A stretch of DNA of 10,448 bases from an uncultured Clostridia bacterium (GCA_946410395.1 CAMKAE010000061.1:1-10448), one strand, 5' to 3'; counted from the first letter of the stretch, positions 1 to 6,718 are shown. Notes: generated from the letters alone by a model not told the origin. Made by a program: numbers and translations.

Positions 1-800
1 TGGGCATGTGCGCGGGCCTCTCTTATCCGGGGGACGACGCGGCGGGACGCTTTGCCGCGGATCTCTTCGACGAGAACACAGCGGCCATGAAAGCCGGGAA
101 CGGATTGGATACAGTCGGTTTCTGCAATGCCATCGGCCGCCTGCCGCTGGCGTTTCAGCCCGGGTGCGCGTTTCGCTATTCAACCTGCGCGGACGTGCTC
201 GGCGCGATCGTCGAGGTTGTTTCCGGCATGCCCTTCTCCGAATTCCTCCGCCGGGAGTTCTTTGAACCGCTGGGCATGAAAGACACGGCGTTTTGGGTGC
301 CGGAAGAAAAACGCAGCCGCTTCGTCACCTGCGCGAAGCGTGTGCCCGGTGGGCTGGAGCCCTTCGCGCAGCTGCATCTCTGCGTGGGCGACTACAGCAA
401 GCCGCCGAGATTTGAGTCCGGCGGCGCAGGGCTCGTGTCCACCCTCGATGACTATGCACGTTTCGCGGCCATGCTGCTCGGAAAAGGAGAGCTGGACGGC
501 CGGCGTTACCTCTCCGAACAGACCGTGGCCTGGCTGACCGCCCCGCAGCTTCCGGAGGGCTTGTTCTGGGACTGCGGCGGCGGCTGGAACTACGGAAAGC
601 TGATGCGGATCTGCACGGAACCGGGCCGCTTTTCCGGGCTGGCCCGTGCCGGGGAATACGGCTGGGACGGCTGGCTGGGCACCTATTTCACCAACATGCC
701 GGACATTGGGATGACGATTCTGCTGAACCAGAACGTGACCGACACCGGCTTCAGCCGCCTGACCAGACGGGTGCGCAATGTGGTGCTCTCGGGCACTTGA
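1..800 (+). CDS. Serine beta-lactamase-like hydrolase (class C / PF00144 type), 5'-truncated
   Basis: The reading frame is open from base 3 and ends in TGA at 798-800; the true start and the catalytic SxxK motif lie upstream of the window. The first visible residues (A-G-L-S-Y-P-G-D) match the segment after the helix that follows the active-site serine in this family. A Tyr-Ser-Thr at residues 58-60 (counted from the ATG at base 6), followed by C-A-D-V-L-G-A-I-V-E-V-V-S-G, corresponds to the YxN-like catalytic Tyr region. G-W-D-G-W-L-G-T-Y-F at 219-228 occupies the place of the third (KTG/HxG) motif. The family includes penicillin-binding proteins, esterases and D-amino peptidases, so the substrate cannot be called. 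No signal peptide can be judged. The gene ends just before the -10 of the next unit with no terminator seen, so read-through into the cobW operon is possible. Confidence 0.85.
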   Translation, partial: GMCAGLSYPGDDAAGRFAADLFDENTAAMKAGNGLDTVGFCNAIGRLPLAFQPGCAFRYSTCADVLGAIVEVVSGMPFSEFLRREFFEPLGMKDTAFWVPEEKRSRFVTCAKRVPGGLEPFAQLHLCVGDYSKPPRFESGGAGLVSTLDDYARFAAMLLGKGELDGRRYLSEQTVAWLTAPQLPEGLFWDCGGGWNYGKLMRICTEPGRFSGLARAGEYGWDGWLGTYFTNMPDIGMTILLNQNVTDTGFSRLTRRVRNVVLSGT

Positions 801-815
801 CAGGCGCGGTATAAT
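797..815 (+). promoter_or_regulatory. Probable promoter of the cobW operon: consensus -10, misplaced TTGACA
   Basis: A perfect TATAAT lies at 810-815, about 57 bp before the cobW ATG. A perfect TTGACA lies at 797-802, overlapping the stop codon of the hydrolase gene, but only 7 bp separates the two, far too short for one sigma-A promoter. No good -35 exists at 15-19 bp spacing and no TG precedes the -10. The -10 may rely on an activator or on an alternative contact. GCACT at 793-797 and AGTGC at 816-820 flank the -10 as a short inverted repeat, which could be chance. Confidence 0.5.
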
Positions 816-871
816 AGTGCTGGAGCAAAATCGCTCTGCGGATCCAAGACAGCAAGGAGTGAAACAATCCC

Positions 872-2008
872 ATGGTGAAAATCAATGTTGTGTCCGGTTT
901 CCTCGGCGCCGGCAAAACGACGCTGATCAAAAAGCTGCTCACCGGCAGGCTGCGCAATGAAAAGGTCGTGCTGCTCGAGAACGAGTACGGCGACATCGGC
1001 GTGGACGGCGCCTTTATGAAAGAAGTCGGCATCACGGTATCCGAACTGAACGCCGGCTGCATCTGCTGCACCCTGGCCGGGGACTTCCAGGGCGCGATCG
1101 ATCAGCTGATCGACACGTATCACCCGGACCGCATTCTGGTGGAGCCCACCGGCGTGGGCAAGCTGAGCGAGATCCTCTCCGCCGTGGAGCTGGCCAAGAC
1201 GCGCCACCCCGACATTGAGGTGGGCGGCAGCGCGACGGTGGTGGATGCCGGCAAGTGCCGCATGTACATGAAGAGCTTTGGCGAGTTCTTCCTGGATCAG
1301 ATCAAGAGCGCGTCCACGGTGATCTTCAGCCGCACGCAGCTGCTGAGCGCCGACCGGGTGGAAAAGAGCCGTGCCCTCGTGGCCGAGGCGCACCCGGACG
1401 CCCGCATCATTACCACGCCCTGGGATGACATGACCCCGGATTTCATGCTTGATGTCATCGAGAACGGCAAGCCCATCTTCTTTGAGGCCATGGAGCCCGA
1501 GGACGAGGATGAGGACGAGCACGAGCACCATCATCATCACCACGACGAGGACGAGCACGAACACCACCATCACGATGATGATGGCGATGACGACGATGAT
1601 GACGACGACGATGAGCACGAGCATCATCATCATGATCACGACGAGGATGAGCATGATCATCCCCATGAGCATCATCACGATCATGACCATCATCACCACC
1701 ACCATCACCATCACGGCGACGGCCACGACGCGGATGAGGTCTTCCAGAACATCGGCGTGGAGACGGCCAACCGCTACAGCCGTGAGGAGATCAAGGGCAT
1801 GCTGGATGCGCTGGGCGACGAGGAGGAGTACGGCAAGATCCTGCGGGCCAAGGGCATTCTCCAGGACGCCGAGGGCAAGTGGTTTGAGTTTGACTTTGTG
1901 CCGGGCGAATGCGATTTCCGGGACGGCACGGCGGACTACACCGGCCGCTTCTGCGTGATCGGCACCGACATCAATGAAAAAGCGCTGCGGGAGCTGTTCA
2001 GGGCATGA
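872..2008 (+). CDS. G3E-family GTPase (COG0523/CobW) with very long His/Asp-rich metal-binding insert
   Basis: 378 aa, cytoplasmic, predicted metallochaperone GTPase that binds a divalent metal (likely Zn, possibly Co or Ni) and delivers it to a client protein. Visible motifs: P-loop G-F-L-G-A-G-K-T-T at 9-17, the family's CxCC metal site C-I-C-C at 63-66, and E-P-T-G at 91-94. The usual NKxD guanine-specificity motif is replaced by S-R-T-Q at 153-156. Residues 208-286 form a His/Asp/Glu tract with 35 histidines. It sits between the GTPase domain and a normal CobW_C-like domain (about 289-378, ending I-N-E-K-A-L-R-E-L-F). The ATG at 872 is supported by AAGGAGTGA at 854-862 and puts the P-loop at the expected N-terminal place. 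The stop overlaps the start of the next G3E gene (ATGA), indicating translational coupling. Family is clear; the metal and client are inferred. Confidence 0.93.
   Translation: MVKINVVSGFLGAGKTTLIKKLLTGRLRNEKVVLLENEYGDIGVDGAFMKEVGITVSELNAGCICCTLAGDFQGAIDQLIDTYHPDRILVEPTGVGKLSEILSAVELAKTRHPDIEVGGSATVVDAGKCRMYMKSFGEFFLDQIKSASTVIFSRTQLLSADRVEKSRALVAEAHPDARIITTPWDDMTPDFMLDVIENGKPIFFEAMEPEDEDEDEHEHHHHHHDEDEHEHHHHDDDGDDDDDDDDDEHEHHHHDHDEDEHDHPHEHHHDHDHHHHHHHHHGDGHDADEVFQNIGVETANRYSREEIKGMLDALGDEEEYGKILRAKGILQDAEGKWFEFDFVPGECDFRDGTADYTGRFCVIGTDINEKALRELFRA
1502..1729 (+). repeat. Low-complexity GAY/CAY codon tract encoding the His/Asp/Glu region
   Basis: About 228 bp built almost only of CAC/CAT (His), GAC/GAT (Asp) and GAG/GAA (Glu) codons, with a run of nine Asp codons and a run of nine His codons. 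His and Asp synonymous codons are mixed (CAC with CAT, GAC with GAT), so it is not a perfect microsatellite. Even so, slippage in units of 3 bp is plausible and the length may vary between strains. The reading frame stays open throughout. Confidence 0.9.
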
Positions 2009-2958
2009 GAGAGCAAACCGTTATCCCGGTCTATATGCTGACCGGTTTCATTGAGAGCGGCAAGACCACCATGATCACGTCCATGCTGACGGACGAGAAC
2101 TTTTCCGCCGGGCAGCGGACGCTGATCATCTGCTGCGAGGAGGGCATCGAGGAGTACGAGCCCGATGTGCTGGCCAAGGCCAACGCCATGGTCGTTCAGC
2201 TCGACGACGCCTCCGAACTCACTAGCCTGCGGGTCAAGCAGCTCAACAACGAGTACAGCCCCGAGCGGGTCATCATTGAGTTCAACAATTTCTGGGGGCT
2301 CGAGATGATGGCGCGGGTCAAGATGCCGCCCCGCTGGGAGCTGGTGCAGATCATCACGCTGGCTGATGCCACCACTTTTGCCAACTATATGACCAACATG
2401 CGCAAGCAGCTTACCGACCCGATGAAGGCCGCGGACCTGATTCTGATCAACCGCTGCGGGCCGGACTTCCCGAAGAGCAGCTGGCGCAAGCAGCTGCGCG
2501 CGCTGAACCCCGCCGCGACGATCCTGTTCGAGAATCCGGACGGCTCCACCGAGGACGGCGTCACGGAGGAGGACCTGCCCTACGACATGAAGGCCGACAT
2601 CATCGATGTGACGGACGACCAGTTCGGCGTTCTCTACCTGGACGCGATGGAGCACCCGGGCCGCTATGACGGCAAGGTGCTGCGCATGACGGGCCAGCCG
2701 TACCCGGAGGACGATTTCCCGGGCGGGTATTACTTCTTCGGCCGCTACGCCATGACGTGCTGCGCCAACGACATCGCCAAGTGCGGCTGGGTGTGCCGCG
2801 GCAAGGAGACCCCCGACGAAAAGGGCTTCATCCGTCTGACGGCGAAGGCCCAGACCGTCCAGTCCCAGGACGGGCAGCCCACGATCATGCTGCAGGAGAT
2901 CAGCGCCGAAAAGACGCGGGCTCCCAAGGAAAAGTATGTGACATTTGCCAATCTCTGA
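2005..2958 (+). CDS. Degenerate G3E/CobW-like GTPase fused to YcgQ-like (DUF1980/TIGR03943) C-terminal domain
   Basis: 317 aa, no signal peptide or membrane segment seen. The N-terminal half (about 1-180) is a G3E-like NTPase: P-loop G-F-I-E-S-G-K-T-T at 14-22. The CxCC motif is absent (I-C-C-E-E-G at 42-47), E-F-N-N-F-W-G at 92-98 stands where E-P-T-G is expected, and N-R-C-G-P-D at 149-154 lies near the NKxD position. The C-terminal part (about 203-317) resembles the end of YcgQ/TIGR03943 proteins: G-K-V-L-R-M-T-G at 223-230, then R-Y-A-M-T-C-C with the paired cysteines at 252-253, D256, further cysteines at 260 and 264, and the ending K-Y-V-T-F. In Bacillus, YcgQ pairs with the permease YcgR and is zinc-regulated; no permease gene is in this window. 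The start overlaps the upstream stop as ATGA, so co-translation is likely. Domain assignment of the C-terminus rests on motif recognition, not on a search. Confidence 0.8.
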   Translation: MREQTVIPVYMLTGFIESGKTTMITSMLTDENFSAGQRTLIICCEEGIEEYEPDVLAKANAMVVQLDDASELTSLRVKQLNNEYSPERVIIEFNNFWGLEMMARVKMPPRWELVQIITLADATTFANYMTNMRKQLTDPMKAADLILINRCGPDFPKSSWRKQLRALNPAATILFENPDGSTEDGVTEEDLPYDMKADIIDVTDDQFGVLYLDAMEHPGRYDGKVLRMTGQPYPEDDFPGGYYFFGRYAMTCCANDIAKCGWVCRGKETPDEKGFIRLTAKAQTVQSQDGQPTIMLQEISAEKTRAPKEKYVTFANL

Positions 2959-3010
2959 TGAGCGCAGGGCATGGGCCGGACAGGCTCATGCTTTTGCGGT
3001 GCGGAAATGT

Positions 3011-3039
3011 TTGCAAGAGCGCTTCGCTTATGCTATAAT
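3011..3039 (+). promoter_or_regulatory. Sigma-A promoter of ftsY (extended -10)
   Basis: TTGCAA at 3011-3016, a 17-bp spacer, and perfect TATAAT at 3034-3039 with TG at 3031-3032 giving an extended -10. It lies in the 129-bp gap after the G3E operon, so ftsY starts its own unit. Transcription is expected to begin near 3046. Confidence 0.85.
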
Positions 3040-3043
3040 GCCC

Positions 3044-3060
3044 CTGCCCCCAGCGGGCAG
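3044..3060 (+). other. Hairpin at the 5' end of the ftsY transcript
   Basis: CTGCCC (3044-3049) and GGGCAG (3055-3060) form a perfect 6-bp stem with a 5-nt loop. The expected start is about 3046, so the stem would lie at the very 5' end of the mRNA. It has no T-run after it, so it is not a terminator; a role in 5'-end protection is inferred. Confidence 0.5.
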
Positions 3061-3087
3061 ACAGTATAACCCGGAGGAAGAACAGAG

Positions 3088-4077
3088 ATGGGACTTTTCA
3101 ATCGGAACAAGGATGCGCATAAAGACAGCCGGAATCCCGCGGAAGCCGCTCCCGCCCCTGAGGAGCAGAAAGAGGAAAAGAAAGGCCTGTTCGCCAGGCT
3201 GCGCGAAGGCTTGAGCAAAACGCGCGGCAACATGACCGACAAGGTGGACAGCCTGGCTCGGCAGACGGAGAAGATCGATGACGACTTCTACGAGGAGCTG
3301 GAGGACATCCTGATCCTCTCCGACTGCGGCATCAAGGCGACCACAGCCATCATTGACGAGCTCAAGCAGCAGGTCAGGCAGAAGGGGATCAAGAACGGCC
3401 TGGAGGCCCGGGAGATCCTCAAGCAGATTATGATTGCGGAGATGGACATCCCGCGGCCGCCGCTGAAATGGCCCATGGTGATGCTGATCGTGGGCGTCAA
3501 CGGCGTCGGCAAGACCACCACCATCGGCAAGCTGGCGCTGCGCTTTCAGGGGATCGGCCGCAGGGTGATGCTCTGCGCGGGCGATACCTTCCGCGCGGCA
3601 GCCGCGGAGCAGCTGACCATCTGGGCAGAGCGCGCCCGGGTGCCGATCGTCAAGCGCGAGGAGGGTGCCGACCCGGCGGCCGTCGTCTATGATGCCGTGA
3701 AGTCCGCCAAGGCCAACGGCGCGGATCTGCTGCTGGTGGACACCGCTGGACGCCTTCACAACAAGAAGAACCTGATGGACGAGCTGGACAAGATGCGCAG
3801 GGTTATCGACCGCGAGTATCCCGAAGCCGATGTCCGGTGCATCCTCGTCCTCGACGCGACTACCGGCCAGAACGGCCTGCAGCAGGCGCGGGTGTTCAAG
3901 GAAGTCTGCGAAGTGGGCGGCATCATCCTCACCAAGCTGGACGGCACGGCCAAGGGCGGCATCGCGCTGGCCATCCGCCAGGAGGTGAATGTGCCGGTCT
4001 GGTATATCGGCGTGGGCGAAGGAATCGACGATCTCCAGCCCTTCAAAGCCAAGGATTTTGTGGAAGCCCTGTTCTGA
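3088..4077 (+). CDS. ftsY: Signal recognition particle receptor FtsY
   Basis: 329 aa SRP GTPase that docks the ribosome-nascent chain-SRP complex at the membrane for co-translational insertion. Residues 1-30 are a short charged N-terminal region in place of the long acidic A domain of enterobacteria. A basic helix follows (K-K-G-L-F-A-R-L-R-E-G-L at 31-42), typical of the membrane-contact segment. The N domain spans about 40-125. The G domain shows G-V-N-G-V-G-K-T-T at 136-144, D-T-F-R-A-A-A at 166-172, D-T-A-G-R at 218-222, T-K-L-D-G at 282-286 and G-V-G-E at 308-311. GGAGG at 3073-3077 supports the ATG at 3088. It is followed after 11 bp by a SpoU methyltransferase gene, not by ylxM-ffh as in many Firmicutes, and smc is not upstream. 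Confidence 0.97.
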   Translation: MGLFNRNKDAHKDSRNPAEAAPAPEEQKEEKKGLFARLREGLSKTRGNMTDKVDSLARQTEKIDDDFYEELEDILILSDCGIKATTAIIDELKQQVRQKGIKNGLEAREILKQIMIAEMDIPRPPLKWPMVMLIVGVNGVGKTTTIGKLALRFQGIGRRVMLCAGDTFRAAAAEQLTIWAERARVPIVKREEGADPAAVVYDAVKSAKANGADLLLVDTAGRLHNKKNLMDELDKMRRVIDREYPEADVRCILVLDATTGQNGLQQARVFKEVCEVGGIILTKLDGTAKGGIALAIRQEVNVPVWYIGVGEGIDDLQPFKAKDFVEALF

Positions 4078-4088
4078 CGGAGGCTCAT

Positions 4089-4841
4089 ATGCCATCACTG
4101 GAAGCATACAGTCCATCCCTGGACTACAGCTACGCGCCGGGCTTTTTCCCGGCCACGGAGGCGCTGAACCATGCGCCGGAGCGGGTGCGGCGCGTGCTGA
4201 TCTCGACAAAGGCCGTGGACACCGACGCGGGCCGGAGCCTGCTGCGCAAGGCTGCCGCTCTCGGCGTCCGGGCCGAGGAGGCGGACCGCGCCCTGGCACG
4301 GATCTCCGGCAAGGACAACTGCTATGCGGCTGCCGTCTTTGCCAAGAAAGAGGAGCGCGCCGAGGCCGGAAAGCCTCAAATTGTGCTGGCCCAGGCCTCC
4401 GACTGCGGCAACATCGGGACAATCCTGCGCACCGCGCTGGGCTTTGGCGTGTGTGATGTGAGCCTCATCCGCCCGTGCGCGGACGTCTTTGACCCACGGA
4501 CCGTGCGGGCCAGCATGGGCGCGCTCTTTCAGCTCAGGGTCAAAACCTATCCGGATTATGACGCCTGGCGCGCGGACAATCCGGACCGGATGATCTATCC
4601 GTTCATGCTGGACGCTTCGCTTCCGCTGCCCGAAGTGCTCCGGGGGAAAGTCCCGCCGGACTGGGTACTGGCGTTCGGCAATGAGGGGAGCGGACTGCCG
4701 GCTTTCTGGTCTCAGGTTGGACGGGCGGTCCGGATCCCCTCCAATGACCGGGTGGATTCCCTGAATCTCTCTGTGGCGGCGGCCGTGGGGATCTACGCCT
4801 TCGCCGGGCGGACCGGTCTGCTCGGAGCCCCCGCGACGTAA
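4089..4841 (+). CDS. SpoU/TrmH-family RNA 2'-O-methyltransferase
   Basis: 250 aa. Predicted to use S-adenosylmethionine to methylate a ribose 2'-OH in tRNA or rRNA, through the knotted SPOUT fold. The three SpoU motifs are visible: N-I-G-x-x-x-R at 108-114 (motif 1), F-G-N-E-G-S-G-L-P at 196-204 (motif 2) and I-P-S-N-D-R-V-D-S-L-N-L-S-V-A at 216-230 (motif 3). The N-terminal ~95 residues are a substrate-binding-like region that I cannot assign more closely. The frame is open further upstream, but ATG 4089 is chosen because GGAGG at 4079-4083 sits 5 bp before it and it starts right after the ftsY stop. It shares the ftsY transcript. The target nucleotide cannot be told from sequence. Confidence 0.92.
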   Translation: MPSLEAYSPSLDYSYAPGFFPATEALNHAPERVRRVLISTKAVDTDAGRSLLRKAAALGVRAEEADRALARISGKDNCYAAAVFAKKEERAEAGKPQIVLAQASDCGNIGTILRTALGFGVCDVSLIRPCADVFDPRTVRASMGALFQLRVKTYPDYDAWRADNPDRMIYPFMLDASLPLPEVLRGKVPPDWVLAFGNEGSGLPAFWSQVGRAVRIPSNDRVDSLNLSVAAAVGIYAFAGRTGLLGAPAT

Positions 4842-4880
4842 AACCGCTTCGGAAAATGCGGCAAAACAGGCATTTGGCAC

Positions 4881-4909
4881 TTGTCACACCACTCAAAATC
4901 TGGTACAAT
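4881..4909 (+). promoter_or_regulatory. Sigma-A promoter of the purC unit (extended -10)
   Basis: TTGTCA at 4881-4886, a 17-bp spacer, and TACAAT at 4904-4909 with TG at 4901-4902. It lies in the 166-bp gap between the methyltransferase and purC. The expected start is near 4916, leaving a leader of about 90 nt. Confidence 0.8.
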
Positions 4910-4924
4910 AAGAATGCAAAAATC

Positions 4925-4961
4925 TAAAGAGCGCTTACGGCCCCGTGCTGTGCGCTCTTTA
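4925..4961 (+). promoter_or_regulatory. Perfect 10-bp inverted repeat in the purC leader
   Basis: TAAAGAGCGC (4925-4934) and GCGCTCTTTA (4952-4961) pair perfectly around a 17-nt loop that itself holds a small ACG/CGT pairing. It lies just downstream of the predicted start, so it could be a 5' mRNA hairpin, a repressor operator or part of an attenuator. There is no T-run on the plus strand. On the minus strand it is followed by TAGATTTTT, but no minus-strand gene would need a terminator here. It does not match a purine or ZTP riboswitch as far as I can see. Confidence 0.55.
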
Positions 4962-5007
4962 TGCGTATCTGAGGGCTGTGACCGACGGGACCGAAGGGAG
5001 TCAGAAC

Positions 5008-5724
5008 ATGCTTCAGCCCGGTGAACTGATCCGAGAGGGAAAGAGCAAGCGGATTTACGCGACGGATGACCCGGATACGGCCATTGAGTATTTCAAGGAT
5101 GACGCCATGGCCTACCACGGGCTCAAGCGCGGCCGCATCTGGGGCAAGGGCGAGATCAACAACGCCATCTCGCAAACCTTTTTTCGGCTGTTGACCGAAA
5201 ACGGAGTGCCGAACCATTATATCGAGCCTCTGGACAGCCGACAGAGCCTGGTGCGGCGCTGCGAGATGGTGCCGGTGGCGATCAAGGTGCGGAACCGCGC
5301 GGCCGGCAGTATGGCGGAACGCCTCGGACTGACGGAAGGCCGTCCGCTGCAGCCGCCGGTGGTGGAGTACATCCTCCGGGGCACGGACACGGAGGACCCG
5401 CTGGTGAACATGACGCATATCCTGGCCCTGCGCCTGGCGACCCGCGAGGAGATCCAGCAGGCCACCGAGATGGCGCTTCAGGTCAACGGCATCATCGGCC
5501 GGTTCATGCGGGAGATCGGCATCGAGCTGATCGACTTCAAGCTGGAGTTCGGCCGCTTCCACAAGCAGATCCTCGTGGCGGACGAGATTTCCCCGGACGT
5601 CGCGCGCTTCTGGGACGCAAGGACCCATGAGCCGCTGGACATGGACCGCTTCAGGCGGGACCTGGGGAACGCCGAACAGGCCTATCAGGAGCTGCTGCAC
5701 CGCATGATGGGGATGGAGGGGTGA
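5008..5724 (+). CDS. purC: Phosphoribosylaminoimidazole-succinocarboxamide (SAICAR) synthase
   Basis: 238 aa, the usual length for bacterial PurC. It joins CAIR and aspartate with ATP to form SAICAR in de novo purine synthesis. Family signatures: E-G-K-S-K-R-I-Y at 10-17, G-K-G-E-I-N-N at 46-52, R-N-R-A-A-G-S at 95-101, L-I-D-F-K-L-E-F-G at 164-172 and D-E-I-S-P-D at 182-187. The frame is open back to a GTG at 4945, but that codon lies inside the leader hairpin and has no ribosome site. ATG 5008 has AAGGGAG at 4994-5000 with a 7-bp gap and gives the normal N-terminus. No other pur gene is next to it in the window; instead two secreted NAGPA-like proteins follow, the first only 4 bp after the stop. 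Confidence 0.96.
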   Translation: MLQPGELIREGKSKRIYATDDPDTAIEYFKDDAMAYHGLKRGRIWGKGEINNAISQTFFRLLTENGVPNHYIEPLDSRQSLVRRCEMVPVAIKVRNRAAGSMAERLGLTEGRPLQPPVVEYILRGTDTEDPLVNMTHILALRLATREEIQQATEMALQVNGIIGRFMREIGIELIDFKLEFGRFHKQILVADEISPDVARFWDARTHEPLDMDRFRRDLGNAEQAYQELLHRMMGMEG

Positions 5725-5728
5725 GCGA

Positions 5729-6718
5729 ATGACGCTGATCAGGAGAATCCTTCCGCTGCTGCTGGCCCTGCTGCTGCTCTTTCCGGCCGCGGCGGGAGCG
5801 ACCGTCGCGCAGCGGATCGGCGAAGAGCGCGCCGACTGGCCTGAGCTGAACGAAGAGGGCTTTCTCGACGAGGGCGAGTTCGTCTACGAGGGGGAGAGCG
5901 AGGGCCTCTGGCGCTATGTATCTCCGACGCTCAAGATCGAGATCATCCGCAAGACGACGGACACCCCGAAGAAGCTCGTCTGGTGGGAGGCGGAAGTCTG
6001 GACCCGCGGGGATGAGCGCTGGTTCAACCCGACCTTCAAAGAGGGCAAGCACCTGAGCACTTCCACCTGGCCGTATCTCCTCGCGCAGCAGCACAAGGTG
6101 GTCTTCGCGATCAACAACGACTACGCGCAGGGGCGTTACCCGAACAAGAACACGAGTGTCGGCATCGTGATCCGCGAGGGGAAGATCCTCTGGAGCAAGG
6201 TCCGCAAGAAGCAGAAGGCCGGAGCCTTCCCGAACCAGGACATCCTGGCCTTCATGCCGGACGGATCCATCGCGGTGCACGATCGCCTGGAATACACCGC
6301 GCAGGAATACCTCGACATGGGCTGCCAGACGGTGATGTGCTTCGGCCCCTGGCTGATCCGGGACGGACAGATCAACGAGACGGCGCTGAAGGTGCTGGGC
6401 AAGAACAACAATCCCCGCACGGTGCTGGGCATGGTCGACAGCCATCACTATGTGGCCATCGTCGCCGAGGGGCGCACCGCCCGGAGCAAGGGGACCAACC
6501 TGACGTTCCTGACGGAGCGTCTGCTGGACAAAGGCTGCACGGTGGGCTTCAACCTGGACGGCGGCGAGACCTCCTTCATGATGTTCATGGGGGTCCAGCT
6601 GAATGTGGCGGGCGGCGCATCCAACAAATACGGCAATGCCCGCCGTGCGACGGAGCTGATCGCCATCGGCGTGTCCGACCAGGTGATCGAGCGGAAACCG
6701 CAGGTGATCAAGAAATGA
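5729..6718 (+). CDS. Secreted NAGPA/phosphodiester-glycosidase-domain protein, copy 1
   Basis: 329 aa. N-terminal signal peptide (R-R followed by a Leu-rich core at 7-18, likely cleavage near A-A-G-A at 21-24, no lipobox Cys), so probably exported. A shared N-terminal segment (N-E-E-G-F-L-D-E-G-E-F-V-Y-E at 41-54) precedes a PF09992-like domain. That domain shows I-N-N-D-Y at 128-132 (in place of the usual N-G-G-Y/F), F-G-P-W-L-I-R-D-G at 205-213, N-P-R-T at 228-231, E-G-R at 247-249 and N-L-D-G-G at 275-279. Family members include N-acetylglucosamine-1-phosphodiester alpha-N-acetylglucosaminidase; bacterial versions are thought to act on sugar phosphodiesters or exopolysaccharide, but the substrate here is unknown. 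GGAGGGG at 5715-5721 is its ribosome site, inside the purC end. It overlaps copy 2 by ATGA. Confidence 0.88.
   Translation: MTLIRRILPLLLALLLLFPAAAGATVAQRIGEERADWPELNEEGFLDEGEFVYEGESEGLWRYVSPTLKIEIIRKTTDTPKKLVWWEAEVWTRGDERWFNPTFKEGKHLSTSTWPYLLAQQHKVVFAINNDYAQGRYPNKNTSVGIVIREGKILWSKVRKKQKAGAFPNQDILAFMPDGSIAVHDRLEYTAQEYLDMGCQTVMCFGPWLIRDGQINETALKVLGKNNNPRTVLGMVDSHHYVAIVAEGRTARSKGTNLTFLTERLLDKGCTVGFNLDGGETSFMMFMGVQLNVAGGASNKYGNARRATELIAIGVSDQVIERKPQVIKK
6702..6709 (+). promoter_or_regulatory. Ribosome binding site for NAGPA copy 2
   Basis: AGGTGATC, inside the end of copy 1, is a full 8-nt match to the expected 16S rRNA 3' end and lies 5 bp before ATG 6715. It decides this start over the long upstream-open frame and shows that copy 2 can be translated on its own, in addition to coupling through the ATGA overlap. 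Confidence 0.7.

Noticed and set aside
683..1726. Long minus-strand open frame (347 codons) rich in Met and Val, opposite the cobW gene.
   Set aside because: It is the antisense of the GAY/CAY tract, which reads as Val/Met/Ile codons; it has no family motif, and the sense strand has a clear G3E gene.
1502..1729. CRISPR-like or tandem-repeat array at the His-rich tract.
   Set aside because: No spaced repeat units; it is a low-complexity coding tract with the frame kept throughout.
4842..4880. Terminator after the methyltransferase gene (AAATGC/GCATTT arms).
   Set aside because: Only a 6-bp AT-rich stem with no T-run; too weak to call.
4945..5007. Possible GTG start adding 21 residues to PurC.
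   Set aside because: The codon lies in the leader hairpin without a Shine-Dalgarno site, and the extra residues do not match the family; ATG 5008 has a good site.
4910..5007. Purine, ZTP or PRPP riboswitch in the purC leader.
   Set aside because: The leader is only about 90 nt and none of the conserved core sequences of these classes was recognised; only the simple inverted repeat can be supported.
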